64,000 nt of DNA, from positions 4,526,001 through 4,590,000 of the forward strand of contig NC_133123.1 of the NCBI RefSeq assembly GCF_033568475.1, read 5' to 3'. The position numbers were made by a program, and so were the translations under genes. The notes below the pieces were generated by a model. The model did not search any database. It was not told where the DNA came from and saw nothing but the letters and a program-made list of their open reading frames with translations. This stretch comes from Henckelia pumila. Its lineage: Eukaryota; Streptophyta; Magnoliopsida; Lamiales; Gesneriaceae. Shown here piece after piece: positions 13,121-23,879 of the stretch; within the stretch, counting starts at the first letter, position 1; every line of letters starts with the position of its first letter.

Positions 13121-15992
13121 TGTAACACCCAAAAATTTTTATACGTAAATTCGCATGCATAATTAGGGGAAATAATTCTTTAAAAATTTTATTTGGGTTA
13201 AATGACTTATATGTGTTATTATGTGAATTATATGCATGATATATTTTTAGATTTTTGAAAATTTTATTAAGTTGATCGTGTAGACGGGACCATGGACGGA
13301 CAAGATACCAACTTTTGAGCCAAAAATATTTTATGAGTTTTATGAGCCTTAAAATATTATTTAAAGGTTGTCAAAAAAATTTTAGTATTTATTTATATAA
13401 TTATTTAAGGGTTGATTTTTAGCAAAAATAAGTCATTTTAATGACCTTTATTAAATTTTAAAAATTTCCTTATTTTATTATTTCGAGATTTAGATATTTT
13501 ATTATGTTATCTAATATTTTTAAGAGTTTAAAAATCTTTTAAGTTGGTAATTATCTCCTAGATTGTTAATAAAATCCTAAGCTTACCCAAAACCCACGCC
13601 CAAAATCCCCTAAATCACGTTGCATTCCATATTTTTCTCACCCTAAGAGCCGAAGTCAGTCTCCACCCTTCCCCCTTCATCGACGCACAACAGCCAAGCC
13701 TCCATAGCCACCGTTCGAAGCTTCAAGTTTAGTTGTTCGTCGTCCCGAAGTCGTATACGTGTTATTGTTCGAAATAAAATCAAAGGCATGTTTAATTCCT
13801 TCGTTTCTACACCAAATAAGCTATATATACGTTTAATGACAGATTTATAAGGTTTTTACTTCGATTTTTCTGATGCATGCAAGATATTAAATTGTATATT
13901 GGAGCAACTCGTTTTCTTTCATGTTTGGTGGCATCTTTCACGTTTTCTTGTCATGGAACAAGCATGGCTGCTGGTCCAGGTCCAGAGGAGTTTCCTTAGG
14001 GTCCCTAGGGTCAAGCTTGGTCAGGGTTTGGGGCTGTAATGGGCTGGAACCAAAGCCCTTTGCTTCTGATGCACAACAGGTCGCAGTTTGAGCGGTCTGC
14101 GTAAAATGACTCGTTCTCAGTCGACAGGTCGACTTTAGGCTTGGTTCCAGTTGGGTTAGAACCGCAAGACAGAGAAAAAGGTAGTACAGGTGGGCCTCCG
14201 GCCGTTGGTTGCCGGAGATGGGCGGCCGAACTGCCTGAAGTTTCTGGTCGCGTTCTGCACGTGATCAGAAACTAGGGGTAGACTTTTTTGGTTCGTTCTC
14301 CTTCTACAGAGCTCCGTTTGAGGTAAACTTTGTTGGGTTAGAACCGTCTGGATTTTGACTAAGTATGGGAAGTAGTTTCACGGCCAAAGGTGGCTGGAGC
14401 AGGCGGCATGGGCATTTTTTCCAAAGTCGCTCATGGCTGCCGTGAGTTAGGATTAAGGAAAGATAGGCTAAGGTTGTGTCTAGGCTTTAGGCGGGCCGGG
14501 CTTGGTGTTTTGGGTCTGGGTCAAGTCAGTCAATTCATGGGTTGGGTTTGGTCGGTCTGGGTCCGGGTTAGGTGGGCCGGGCTCGGGTATTTTAATTTTT
14601 AAGTGTTTATTTATTTAATTGACTTTTGAGCTTTTAAATTAATAAAAAAAATTATTTGGGCCTCCAAATAATTTTATTTGGACTTAAATAATTTATTTAA
14701 GTTAGCCCAATGATTTTTATGGATTTGGGAGCCCATGAGAATTTTTGGGCCAATCAGTGGATCTTTGGGCCAATCTAGAGTTTTATTGGATTTAATTAGG
14801 TTAATGGGCTTAAATATTTTATTTAGGCCCGGTTAAGTTTAATTAAGTTATTTGGGCTAAAATATGATTTTTGGGCTTAGCTTAAGTTAATGGGCTTAAA
14901 TGTTTTTATTTAGGCCCATTTATGAATAATGACATTTAATTAAGAATTTATTTCTATTGGGCTTTTATTTAAGTTTAATGGGCTTAGAGTGAGTGACCAG
15001 CAGTCTAGACCAACCCATAAAAATAAACTAAGTCCGAAATATATATTTAATTAATTTTATGCATTAAGTCTATTTTAAGTAAAAGTATATTTATTATAAA
15101 AATTTAATTAAATATATATTACAGACATATTTTAAGTGCATGCATACATGAAGAATTTTTATGATGTGTTTATGATTAAGAATTGAGCATGAAAAATGTT
15201 TTTATGAAAATTGAAGTTATGTGGCGGCACAGAGGTGGTTTACCACCAGCACAGAGGTAGTTCTACTACCGGCATAGAAGTGGTTTTACCACTGGCACAG
15301 AGGTAGTTTACTACCAGCATAGAGGTGATTATTCATCGCCACGTACGATGGTTCTCAGACTGATCAGTGGCTCATGTTTACGAGCCACATTTACGGATAT
15401 AACCTTCACAGTTATTTATGATTAAGTCATGCTCTAGTTATGTATGTATGTTATGATTAGTATGATGAGGCTATGTTATGAATTAAGTCGTTGCATGTAA
15501 TAAGTTACATTGTATATTTTAAAGAGCATGCATGCATGTACATGTATATGTATTAGTATAATTATGTGATGCATTATTTTTAACCTTGCTATAAAGAGTT
15601 AGACATGTTGAGCCCCTAGGCTCAATACGCTTATATGGTGCAGGTGAGTCAGATGATTATAATGTTGCTCCTACCGGTGGCAAGGACGTATGAGCGAGCT
15701 GGTAGTGGACCACGTGACCGTCGCAGATTTTAGTTGATATTTAAGAAACATTTATTTTTATTATGTTGAGTTTTCAAACAAGTTCATTTTTTCTATTTAT
15801 GGGAATTTTGCATTATCAAACTTAGTATTTTTATTTCATGCATAATGATATTTTCAGCAAGTATTTGAGTTATTTTTATGTAGTAATATTATTTTTTTTA
15901 TGTTTATACATATATGTATGGGCGTATATGTATAGTATTATTTTTAAAATAAAAAAAAAAGTTTTTCGCATTTATTAGTAGTAGATGTTTCA
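13121..15992 (+). mobile_element. LTR of a second Tekay-like gypsy element (2872 bp)
   Basis: The repeat opens TGTAACACCC at 13121 and ends CA at 15992, just before a tRNA-Met primer site. Size and termini resemble the first family's LTR, but the sequence is clearly different, so this is a related, separate family. It includes a short-hairpin array at 15227-15338. No second LTR of this family is visible in the window, so its age cannot be estimated. Confidence 0.85.
15227..15338. repeat. Tandem array of about five 22-23-bp hairpin units inside the LTR
   Basis: Each unit starts GCACAGAGG or GCATAGAGG and is followed by a short inverted repeat such as GGTGG...CCACC or GTAGT...ACTAC. Most arm changes are compensated on the other arm, which suggests that base pairing is kept. 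Similar phrases (CCACAGAGGGGC, CCATAGAGGGG) occur in the first family's LTR near 255-315 and 7820-7880. Confidence 0.85.
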
Positions 15993-17215
15993 ATTGGTAT
16001 CAGAGCACGGTCCTTGGAGGGGTCTATCTGCCACGTAAAGCTCAGAAATCCTACTACCGGTCTGTAAGTTTTAATTGTTTTCTTATGATTTGTAAGGAGC
16101 ATATGTAATGATTTAAGATTTTCATGTTAGTAAAGTTTTAGAACTCTTAAGTTATGCATTGCGATTTACGTAAAGAAAAACGTGGTGGTGCAGAATGCCT
16201 CCCAGACAGATGAATAGACGCGGAGGACCTCCACCTCCACCTCCGCAGAACCTCTCTCAGCATTGGAGCAGGCCAATGCTAACATGATGGCTGGGATTAT
16301 TGCTCTGTTGGAGCAGCAAGCGGCACGACCTAGGCTTACACATGATGAGGATGTGGCTGAGCGATTCCAGAAGAAGGAACCAAAGGAGTTTACAGGCACC
16401 ACTGATCCGCTCATTGCTGAGGGGTGGATTCGATCATTGGAGTCTATCTTTGACTACATGGGAATTACAGATGCTGATAGGGTCAAGTGTGCGGTGTATA
16501 TGATAAGAGGGGATGCAGCCTCTTGGTGGGAAGGCGCTGTTAAGGGCGTGAACCTACCTACTTTGACGTGGATAGAGTTAAGACGTATGTTCTATGTCAA
16601 GTATTTTACTGAGGATGTGCGCAGCCGCATGATCCGAGAGTTCATGAGTCTCCGCCAGGGGGACAGGGCTGTGGTGGAGTACATCACACAGTTCGAGAGA
16701 AGGTGTCGCTTTGTCCCCCTTATTGCTGACAGTGCACCGGATAAATTGAGACAGTTTGTTGATGGGTTACGGGCTGACATTAAGCATGACGTTCGCATGT
16801 TGGATGTCGCTACTTATGAGGCTGCAGTTAGTAGAGCATTGCGCTCTGAGGAGGGGAGAAGAGATATGCAGAAGGAACAACAGCGTAAGAGACAATTCCA
16901 GCTGGAATCTTATCAACCATCTTTGCAGCCACCCGCAAAGAAACAGTTCACGGGGCCATCTAAGGACCCTAACCAGCAGGGTCGGCCGCAGCAACCACAA
17001 CAGCAGCAGAGGGGCGGGGCCCCTAAGTCAGGAGGAGGTCCACTTTGCCCGAAGTGTCAGAAACCACATTCGGGTCAGTGTCTGAGTGGGTCGAATGTGT
17101 GTTTCCATTGCAAGGAGCCGGGGCACATGTCCATGAATTGTCCCAGGAAGAAGAACACCACAGGGAGGGTGTTTGTCATGCAAGCAGAGGAGGCAGACCC
17201 AGACACCTCCTTGAT
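15993..17215 (+). mobile_element. Internal start of the second Tekay-like element: primer site and gag
   Basis: A primer site at 15993 is followed by a gag region from about 16195. Its retrotransposon gag domain resembles the first element's gag in phrases such as [15 protein letters not shown], and a CCHC zinc knuckle lies near 17098-17140. Homology stops near 17215, just before the protease would begin, where minus-strand caulimovirid sequence takes over. Partial, broken fossil. Confidence 0.85.
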
Positions 17216-19075
17216 AATGGTTCAATTCCAATTGCCATCTAATTAGCCATTTCTCCCTGCATTTCTTGATATTTTTCTTGTTTTAAAATATTTTAAATTC
17301 ATATTATCTATTCTTACTAAAAACGGTTTAGAAATAAGATAAATTTCATAAGTTCTAATTATGAATATTAAAGCTAATAATTTTTTTTCATTCGAATGAT
17401 AATTTAATTGTGCACCTTGAAAAGTTCCTGATGTATAGTTGCATAATTTTTCATTATTTCTAGTAGCTGTTTTAGTAAGTTCTTCTAAATTTCTTTCTCC
17501 AGTATAAACTTTTAAACATGCTCCCCAGTATTCATCTGAAGCGTCTGTTTCAATTATTATTATATCTTTATTTGAAGAAAAATATAATTCAGGAAGATTA
17601 CTAATTATTTTCTTTTTAATAGTGTCTATGTAATTAGTATCTTCTTTCAACCATTTCCACTTATAGTCCTGTTTAAGTTTTACCTGAAGAGGTTTTCTGA
17701 TTTCTGCAAGTTTCTTAATGTAATTTCCAGAATAAGTTAATAATCCTAAAAATCTTCTTAATTGATATTTATCCTTGATTTCACTAGGAAAATCATGAAT
17801 TTTCTTAAGTATATGCGGTTGTAAACAATGTTTTCCATCTTCTATTTGTAATCCTAAATAATTTATTTTTGTTTTGAATAATCGTGCTTTCTTTTCAGAA
17901 AGTATAATTTCATCTTTATGACAAATATCTAAAACTGTCATGAGATCTTTATAATGTTGATCTAGTGTTTTTGAATAAATTAATATGTCATCTATATAAA
18001 CGCAACAAAAATCTATATATGATTTAAAAGATTCATCCATATATCTTTGAAAGATATCTGGTGCTTGTTTAAGTTCGAAAGATAATACAGTCCATTGATA
18101 CTGTCCTTTTGGACAACTGAATGTTGTAAGTAATTGTGTTTGTGGTTCTAGTTGAATTTGCCAGAATCCTGATTTACAATCTAAACTGAAAAAATATTTT
18201 ATTTCTCCTATATAAGATAGTAAATCATTCTTATTTGGGATATAATATACATCCATAATTGTTGCTTTATTCATCTTTCGATAATCAATTACCATTCTTT
18301 TCTTATCAGTATCTTTCTTACTGACATAAAAAGCTGGTGAAGAGTGTGGACTTTTACTAGGGATGATTATCTTAAGTTTTAACAATTCTTGAACTTCTTT
18401 TTCAAATATTTTTGCATCATCCATGTTACATCTTCTTGGTGCTTCACGGATTGTGATATTAGGGTCTTTGAGTTTTATTGAAGCAATGAATTGTTTTTTT
18501 TTCTTAATTTTGTCCTGAGAATTTTCAGAACATATATCATGAAATTTCATCATGATTACTTTTTCAGGATTAATCGTTAAAATATTTTCTATTTTTAGTT
18601 CTATTGGATTTGTATTTCGTTTATGAAATTTTTTTGTAAATCCTTCATTTCCTACGCGAAATGTTGTTCGTATTTTGGGAATGTAAATCATTGATGATCC
18701 TTTGTTTAAAGTTATGTGATCTTCAAATTGTGTAAAAGGAAGATATTCTCTTAAAAAATTATTTCCTATTATAATGTTCATTCCTAATTCTATTTGATAT
18801 ATAATGCGTATTACAAATTTTGTTTCTTCTATTTCTATTTTTAATTTTTCTGCTACTGTATTAAGCATGATTATTGATCCATCTCCTATTCGAACTTTTA
18901 AACCTTTATCACATTTCTTCCAATAATGATTTGGAAGTATATGCTTGCTTCCTAAACACATACTTGCTCCTGTATCAACATAAGCATGTATATGATATGG
19001 TTTATGTTCTTTTATTTTAATTTGAATTTTTATATATATACTATTTGGATTAGTTTTGTTTTTATTATCCATTCT
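17216..19075 (-). mobile_element. Endogenous caulimovirid (pararetrovirus) fragment: protease, RT, RNase H
   Basis: The minus strand carries one long frame of 609 codons (19072 down to 17243). Parts in order: a retropepsin-type protease with a DTGAS motif near 18975, reverse transcriptase with a YIDDILIYS motif near 18000, and RNase H with an ETDASD motif near 17550. From general knowledge, the text most resembles the polymerase of Caulimoviridae around caulimo-, soymo-, cavemo- and solendoviruses; the genus is not settled. Movement-protein and capsid genes are not seen beside it. It is a partial copy, treated as a fossil. Its GC content is lower than the adjoining gypsy sequence. Confidence 0.85.
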
Positions 19076-19678
19076 CTCATTTTTTTTAATTTTTTTTAAG
19101 AGATAAGGGTAAAATTGGTATTTAGAAACAAAAGTTTTTCTCTCCAGGGAGTTGAAAGTAAGTTTTATTTATTTAGGGATTTATAAATAAGTTATAAAGT
19201 ATTTTAGGGAGTGATTGACAATTAACCCTTAATATATTGATTTGTACTTGTATTTGTATTTTTGTGAAATTAAATATTGTAGATAAATTAAAAAAGTATA
19301 GAATATTATAGGAATATTCTTTTTAGAGTAAAATTTGAAGTATATGGATTGAAAATGAGTTTTGTGTTTGATGCAGAAATTACACTATTTTAAAGCAATA
19401 CTTGCGCTAAAATAGTGCAATGGATTGGAGATAACCTTAAAGCCATTATGAATAAGATATTTAAGGGATGCGTCATAAATAAAGATAAACATTCATGCCA
19501 GAAAGAAATTTAGACAGTTGAATTCAAACCCGACTATTAAAAAATTCATCCAAAGGGATCATCACATTGCAAACCTAGCTATGATCCTTTACGAAAAGAT
19601 GTATTTTCTAGATGGTCGACTAGTCCCTAAGCACCATAGATAAGACACCATTTATGTTAACGAAATAGTGTTAAACTC

Positions 19679-19859
19679 GCCCCTAAGAGGGTGTACAAGT
19701 TGGTGGAGTAGGTGAACTTTACCAACACTTTCTTAGAGCTTAGTGTGGTTTATCTGGCTAACGTAGTTTGCAGACTATTACGTTAGTTCGAGGGTTTACC
19801 CAGTGCGCACCGAAGGTAGCGGCTGCGGGTTTTCACATAAAAAATAAAAAAAGAAAAAA
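19679..19859 (+). mobile_element. tRNA-derived SINE, 181 bp, diverged copy
   Basis: A 181-bp body ending in an A-rich tail is flanked by a perfect 17-bp target duplication (GAAATAGTGTTAAACTC at 19662-19678 and 19860-19876). It shares the segment near TGGAGTAGGTRAACT and a long right part (CTAACRTAGTTTGCAG) with the copy at 35677. The region that would hold the pol III B box is missing relative to that copy, and extra sequence near the 3' end restores the length. Confidence 0.85.
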
Positions 19860-19876
19860 GAAATAGTGTTAAACTC

Positions 19877-20700
19877 TTATCTCGACTTTTTGTCATGTTG
19901 TGTACCTCCGCGGTGCTAGCCCAGATGGACTTGCGGCCTTATTATATAAAAAATGACTAATCTTGAAGCCATTGATTCTGGCAAAGTTTGAACATAAATC
20001 AGAACAGACAAAAGAGTGTGATAAAATATTAAAAGTTAATCCACTGTACTCTGAATTATGGGAATCAAACAAAGGTTTGAATATGACTGCGCACTTAAAA
20101 GAAAGGAGAGGAAATGAAAGAAAGTTGGAGCAGCAGCAGAAGGAACCCATTACCAGTCTTGGTCGTAGTATCGAAGATAAAAAAGATAAACAAGCATAAA
20201 TTTAAGGGCCATACTAGATTATTACTAATTCAACGGGCTGGTTCTTGTCTCACGTTTTTTGTCACAAATAATCTGAGTTTCTATAAAGTTTAGTTTAATT
20301 AGAATATTGCATTTATCGGCGTCGATATCAATAGATTCTCGACTCTTTTTCTGAATTGAAAGATGAAAGCGGAAGCAACAAGAAGCCTGCCAAACTTGTA
20401 AAATTATAGTTCTTGAGCGATTTCCATAACATCAATTTAGTCGTTAAAAAACCTCTATCATGTTGAATATCCCGTCAACACAATGAATATGTTGCACTGA
20501 TTTTAACGAAGGATCGAAAATGGACGATGCACGCGACGACGACTCCATATTGCTGGCGCTCAGGTGCCGTGAAAATGCAAGAAAGAGTTCTTTGCGTTTG
20601 GGAAAAATTTTCTCAATGAATCCAAACGATAAGGCATCTTGTGTAAAGTGAAGCTGACTTGACATTAGAGGACATAAATTACCGAAACGAGATGCCCCCA
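19877..20700. other. Intergenic DNA upstream of the metallothionein gene
   Basis: I see no gene. The stretch leads into the promoter of the metallothionein gene. Small open frames on both strands show no recognisable domain. Confidence 0.5.
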
Positions 20701-20706
20701 GACAAC

Positions 20707-20714
20707 TATAAATA
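20707..20714 (+). promoter_or_regulatory. TATA box of the metallothionein gene
   Basis: TATAAATA lies 100 bp upstream of the start codon. That suits a transcription start near 20740 and a leader of about 65 bases. Confidence 0.75.
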
Positions 20715-20806
20715 GCAGCTTCTTCAAGGGGCTTCAAGACATAGCAAATCATTCATATTCCGATCAAAACTCCTCTAGTACTTCATCTCCAGTTCTTCAA
20801 CCAACC

Positions 20807-21252
20807 ATGTCGGACATGTGCGGAAGCTGCGACTGTGCTGACAAAGCCCAATGCGTGTAAGTACTCGTACATGCTAACCATGTTTCTTTATTTGAATCCT
20901 CTTGTATGTGTGTATATAATGCACAAAAACTGCAGGAAGAAGGGATACACTGCTGACATCATCGTCACCGAGAACATCAGGTATTCCCTTGCTCTGACAG
21001 TATACCATAGCTCACCTTGTGTTTTCCAATCTTGAAATACAACATATCATCTCATATAAATGTTGCAATATATATATATCGCTAAAGATTGATGAGTGAA
21101 CATACAATTAGTCAAATTCTTGAATAATTTACTGTTGCATGATTTGTGGCAGTGAGATGAGCTTGGTGGTGGATGCTCCGGCAGCCGAGCACGATGGGAA
21201 GTGCAAGTGCGGCACCAGCTGCGCTTGCACCAACTGCACCTGTGGCAACTGA
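20807..21252 (+). CDS. MT3: Metallothionein type 3 (three exons, 64 residues)
   Basis: A small cysteine-rich cytosolic protein that binds Cu and Zn and buffers metals and oxidants. Exons 20807-20856, 20936-20980 and 21153-21252 join in frame across GT-AG introns (donors GTAAGT and GTATTC). Cysteines sit at 5, 8, 10 and 16 in the N-terminal cluster and at 49, 51, 55, 57, 60 and 62 in the C-terminal cluster. This 4+6 pattern, the CGSCDCADKAQC start and the CKCGTSCACTNCTCG end are diagnostic of plant type 3. The spacer between clusters is about 32 residues and lacks the aromatic stretch (YFE type) I expect in the family. A TATA box lies at 20707 and an AATAAA signal at 21306. Type 3 genes are usually strongly expressed in fruit and leaf; this sequence cannot show that. 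Confidence 0.95.
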
Positions 21253-21305
21253 TCTTCCAAGAAAAGGGACACCTCTATACTATATCGTATTTGAAAATGT
21301 GATCC

Positions 21306-21311
21306 AATAAA
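21306..21311 (+). terminator. Polyadenylation signal of the metallothionein gene
   Basis: AATAAA lies 54 bases after the stop codon at 21252, a normal spacing for a plant 3' UTR. Confidence 0.6.
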
Positions 21312-21329
21312 TTTGCTGCATACAATCAT

Positions 21330-22178
21330 ATATATATGGTTTGGTCCCTCACCACATCTATGTAGTCCGTTGCATCTCTATCCATCTGTATCTTATTTTA
21401 TGTCATTAGAGATTAATTAATAATAATATCAGTGTGTTACAATTGCCTTGTTTCATTTTTCTTGGAAGTTATATAATAAACAAACATACAAGATGATAAA
21501 TCGATGTATGAGGAAACAATATACTTGGATTATCATCGCCAACATTATATATATATACACACACACACACAAATAAAACACGTGAATTACTAAAACCTTG
21601 CTACAAGACTCGATATATATACACAAAATAACTCGTTGAATTGCCATATAAATTGTTGTTCTTTATAACAGTGGTCAAGCATATAGACTATAGTTCATTA
21701 GAAAGATGGGTATCTCTTGTTCATATTTTCATATACTTCCAGCCAGTACATGTTTTTACCCAAGTAAAAACTTCATCTACTTGACGGCTTACAGAAGACG
21801 ATAATGGGAATCTGAGCTTAAAATTATATCACGATTTCCAATATAATGATCATATAATATATCTCCATAGGAAGAAAAAAAAAAAAATCAAATTTCAAGG
21901 GGTCACATGAACACTGAGTTTGATTTCTCCATGATGAAATTATTGAATGAGAGGACATGACACGGTCAGAATGCGGTTGGTAACTTATTTTTCCACACTA
22001 CCCTAAGAAAACGAAGCCAAAAAATAAAGAAATACCACTCTTTAAGTAAATTTCAACACAAGCAAGAATTCCTTAATTTATTTCATATATCTTATCCAAA
22101 ATTGTTTTCAAACTCTTAAAAAAAAATGTAGCCACACACTCGTGCAAAACCACGTTGTACTCAATTTTCAAAAGCTAT
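21330..22178. other. Intergenic DNA between metallothionein and COX17
   Basis: AT-rich, with a short TA/CA dinucleotide repeat at about 21548-21571. I see no gene here. The right end probably includes the 3' UTR of COX17, which is read from the other strand. Confidence 0.55.
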
Positions 22179-22418
22179 TCAAACTTTGAAGCCTTCAGCA
22201 CGAAGACATTTCCGATGAGCCTCAATCCACTTTTCACAAGAGGATTCGCCGTGCTGGACTATGCATTCATCCCTCAGTTTCTTAGTATCAGGGCACGCGC
22301 AGCAAATCTTCTTCTTCGGCTTTGAATCAGGCCCAGATGATACCGAACCAAACCCTTGGTCTTTTTGCGATTGCAGAGAGATGACAGAGGAAGAGCTGTG
22401 TGATGGTAAACTTCCCAT
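22179..22418 (-). CDS. COX17: COX17, cytochrome c oxidase copper chaperone (79 residues)
   Basis: A copper chaperone of the mitochondrial intermembrane space that hands Cu(I) to SCO and COX11 for cytochrome c oxidase assembly. The copper-binding CCxC motif is at residues 39-42 (KKKICCAC). The twin CX9C helices are C42-x9-C52 and C61-x9-C71, closing with the plant ending RAEGFKV. The start at 22418 (MGSLP) was chosen because upstream in-frame sequence contains a probable splice acceptor (CCTCAG) three bases before it. The first 30 residues are Ser/Gln-rich and low in complexity, as in other plant COX17 proteins. The coding part is a single exon and a 5' UTR intron is likely. Confidence 0.95.
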   Translation of the reverse strand: MGSLPSHSSSSVISLQSQKDQGFGSVSSGPDSKPKKKICCACPDTKKLRDECIVQHGESSCEKWIEAHRKCLRAEGFKV

Positions 22419-22466
22419 GGTCTGAGGTTTCAAGGAGAATACCAAACGTTAGAGAAGATAAATAGA

Positions 22467-22469
<3 letters not shown>

Positions 22470-22511
<42 letters not shown>
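22470..22511. repeat. AT dinucleotide microsatellite, about 21 units
   Basis: A pure TA/AT run of about 42 bp. It would lie in the presumed leader intron of COX17, about 50 bp from the splice acceptor. Confidence 0.95.
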
Positions 22512-22513
<2 letters not shown>

Positions 22514-23534
22514 GCCATGGACTGTAATGATAAGTAGCATCTTAAGCAACAAAATCAAAACTCCAGACAAATTGTAATTAGGAAACAGAATAATTCCAGA
22601 ATTAGATGATTTCAATTGTAATCAATATCTATAATAATCTGAAAGTACAAGAATTTATAGGTCAACCCTACGCTAGTCATCATGTGTGAAGTCAATACGC
22701 CCTACGCCCTCGGCTCTGATGTCTAAACAAATCATCGACGAGTGGATAATAATCTCGTATTGATAATGGCTCAATATAAATGCAATGCGTCAGCAAGCAT
22801 AAAAATCATATCACACATATAAAGTAAGCCTCACGTTACACATCGTTATAAAGGCCGTAACAAAGTTGATCAATCCGTACCTGTCAAACAAATTACCACA
22901 TTAATTCTTATAAAACTCCGGATGTTTTTTTGTTATCCAAATGGCAAAACAATACCAATATACCGATCCTAATGTCGAAATACCCAACATTTATAAATCT
23001 GAATTTTCGATAGAAAATGGAATATTCCGAAATTAGTATCTAACAATTCTAAGGCATTTAGAATTTCGAATTCCTTAGATAATAAATTCTGAAATTTCGA
23101 AATAAATTCTATAAAATTCGGAAATTCGATTGAAACCTCCAATCGACTCAAATATACCACCTACAACCAACAAACAATCACATATCAATTATAGAAATTC
23201 GAATTAGCCAAAAGCCCCAAATTTCAAATTATACCTTCTAGGCTACTAAATAGAGCTCCACACAACTAAATAACCTTGCTCCTGGGTAGTACCGAGGACG
23301 GCAACGGAAAGGGGCTGCAAAACAAGTGGCTGCCGGAATTTGGGGTCGACGGGCAGCGCTCAAAAGTGAGAAAAATGGGTAGTGAAGATAGCCCTCGTCG
23401 AGAGGATTCTAAGATTCTTTAGCTAATTCAGAAAAATAAATACAAGTTAGGTGAAGCAAGGGGAAAAAAAAAGAACAACAAAGCGTAGGGAGGAGAAAAA
23501 AAAAAACCGAAGAGAAGGAAATTAGCCGAAAATT

Positions 23535-23735
23535 GAAGCTCTCCAATCCTAAGAGAAGGGAATAACACACACAAAGGTCGAGGGCGGAAAAAGGACAAAA
23601 GTAGATAAACGAAGGACAGAAGATGTCGGAGAACCAAAACGCAAAGACACAACAAAAAACCAAAACAAGAAAAGAAACTAACCTGAGATCGATCGATCGA
23701 TCGAAGCTTTCCAATCCAAGAGAAGGGAACAACAG
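23535..23735. repeat. Short direct repeat in the COX17 leader region
   Basis: A segment at about 23537-23568 (GAAGCTCTCCAATCCTAAGA...) recurs with a few changes at about 23703-23732 (GAAGCTTTCCAATCCAAGAG...), roughly 166 bp apart. One copy lies in the presumed 5' UTR exon and the other in the presumed intron, so the leader seems to have been partly duplicated. Confidence 0.6.
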
Positions 23736-23879
23736 GCTGAGAAATACGAAGCCGAAAGAATTACAATGAAGCGAAGAAAGCCGAAGAGAACCCACCTCGT
23801 ATGCGTTGGAACCACATGCCCAAGACACGTGGAATTTTGGTGACGGGCAACGGGCAAGAAACTGGCCCATTTTAAATTA

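Larger units (their letters stand above)
22422..23870 (-). promoter_or_regulatory. Probable 5' UTR exon, leader intron and promoter of COX17
   Basis: On the minus strand a CT-rich segment (about 23870-23683) ends CAG/GTTAGT, a good donor. The next good acceptor, CCTCAG, ends at 22422, three bases before the ATG. This gives an inferred leader intron of 1261 bp (22422-23682). An ACGTG core (CACGTG-like, near 23825) lies close to the presumed start of transcription. The 153-codon open frame across this region has no domain and is a by-product of CT-rich sequence. Confidence 0.5.

Noticed and set aside
20444-20752. Minus-strand open frame of 102 codons upstream of the metallothionein gene
   Set aside because: It overlaps the metallothionein promoter and leader, has no domain, and lacks any supporting signal.
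23409-23870. Minus-strand open frame of 153 codons, Phe/Ser/Leu-rich
   Set aside because: The composition follows CT-rich DNA. A splice donor inside it suggests the leader exon and intron of COX17.
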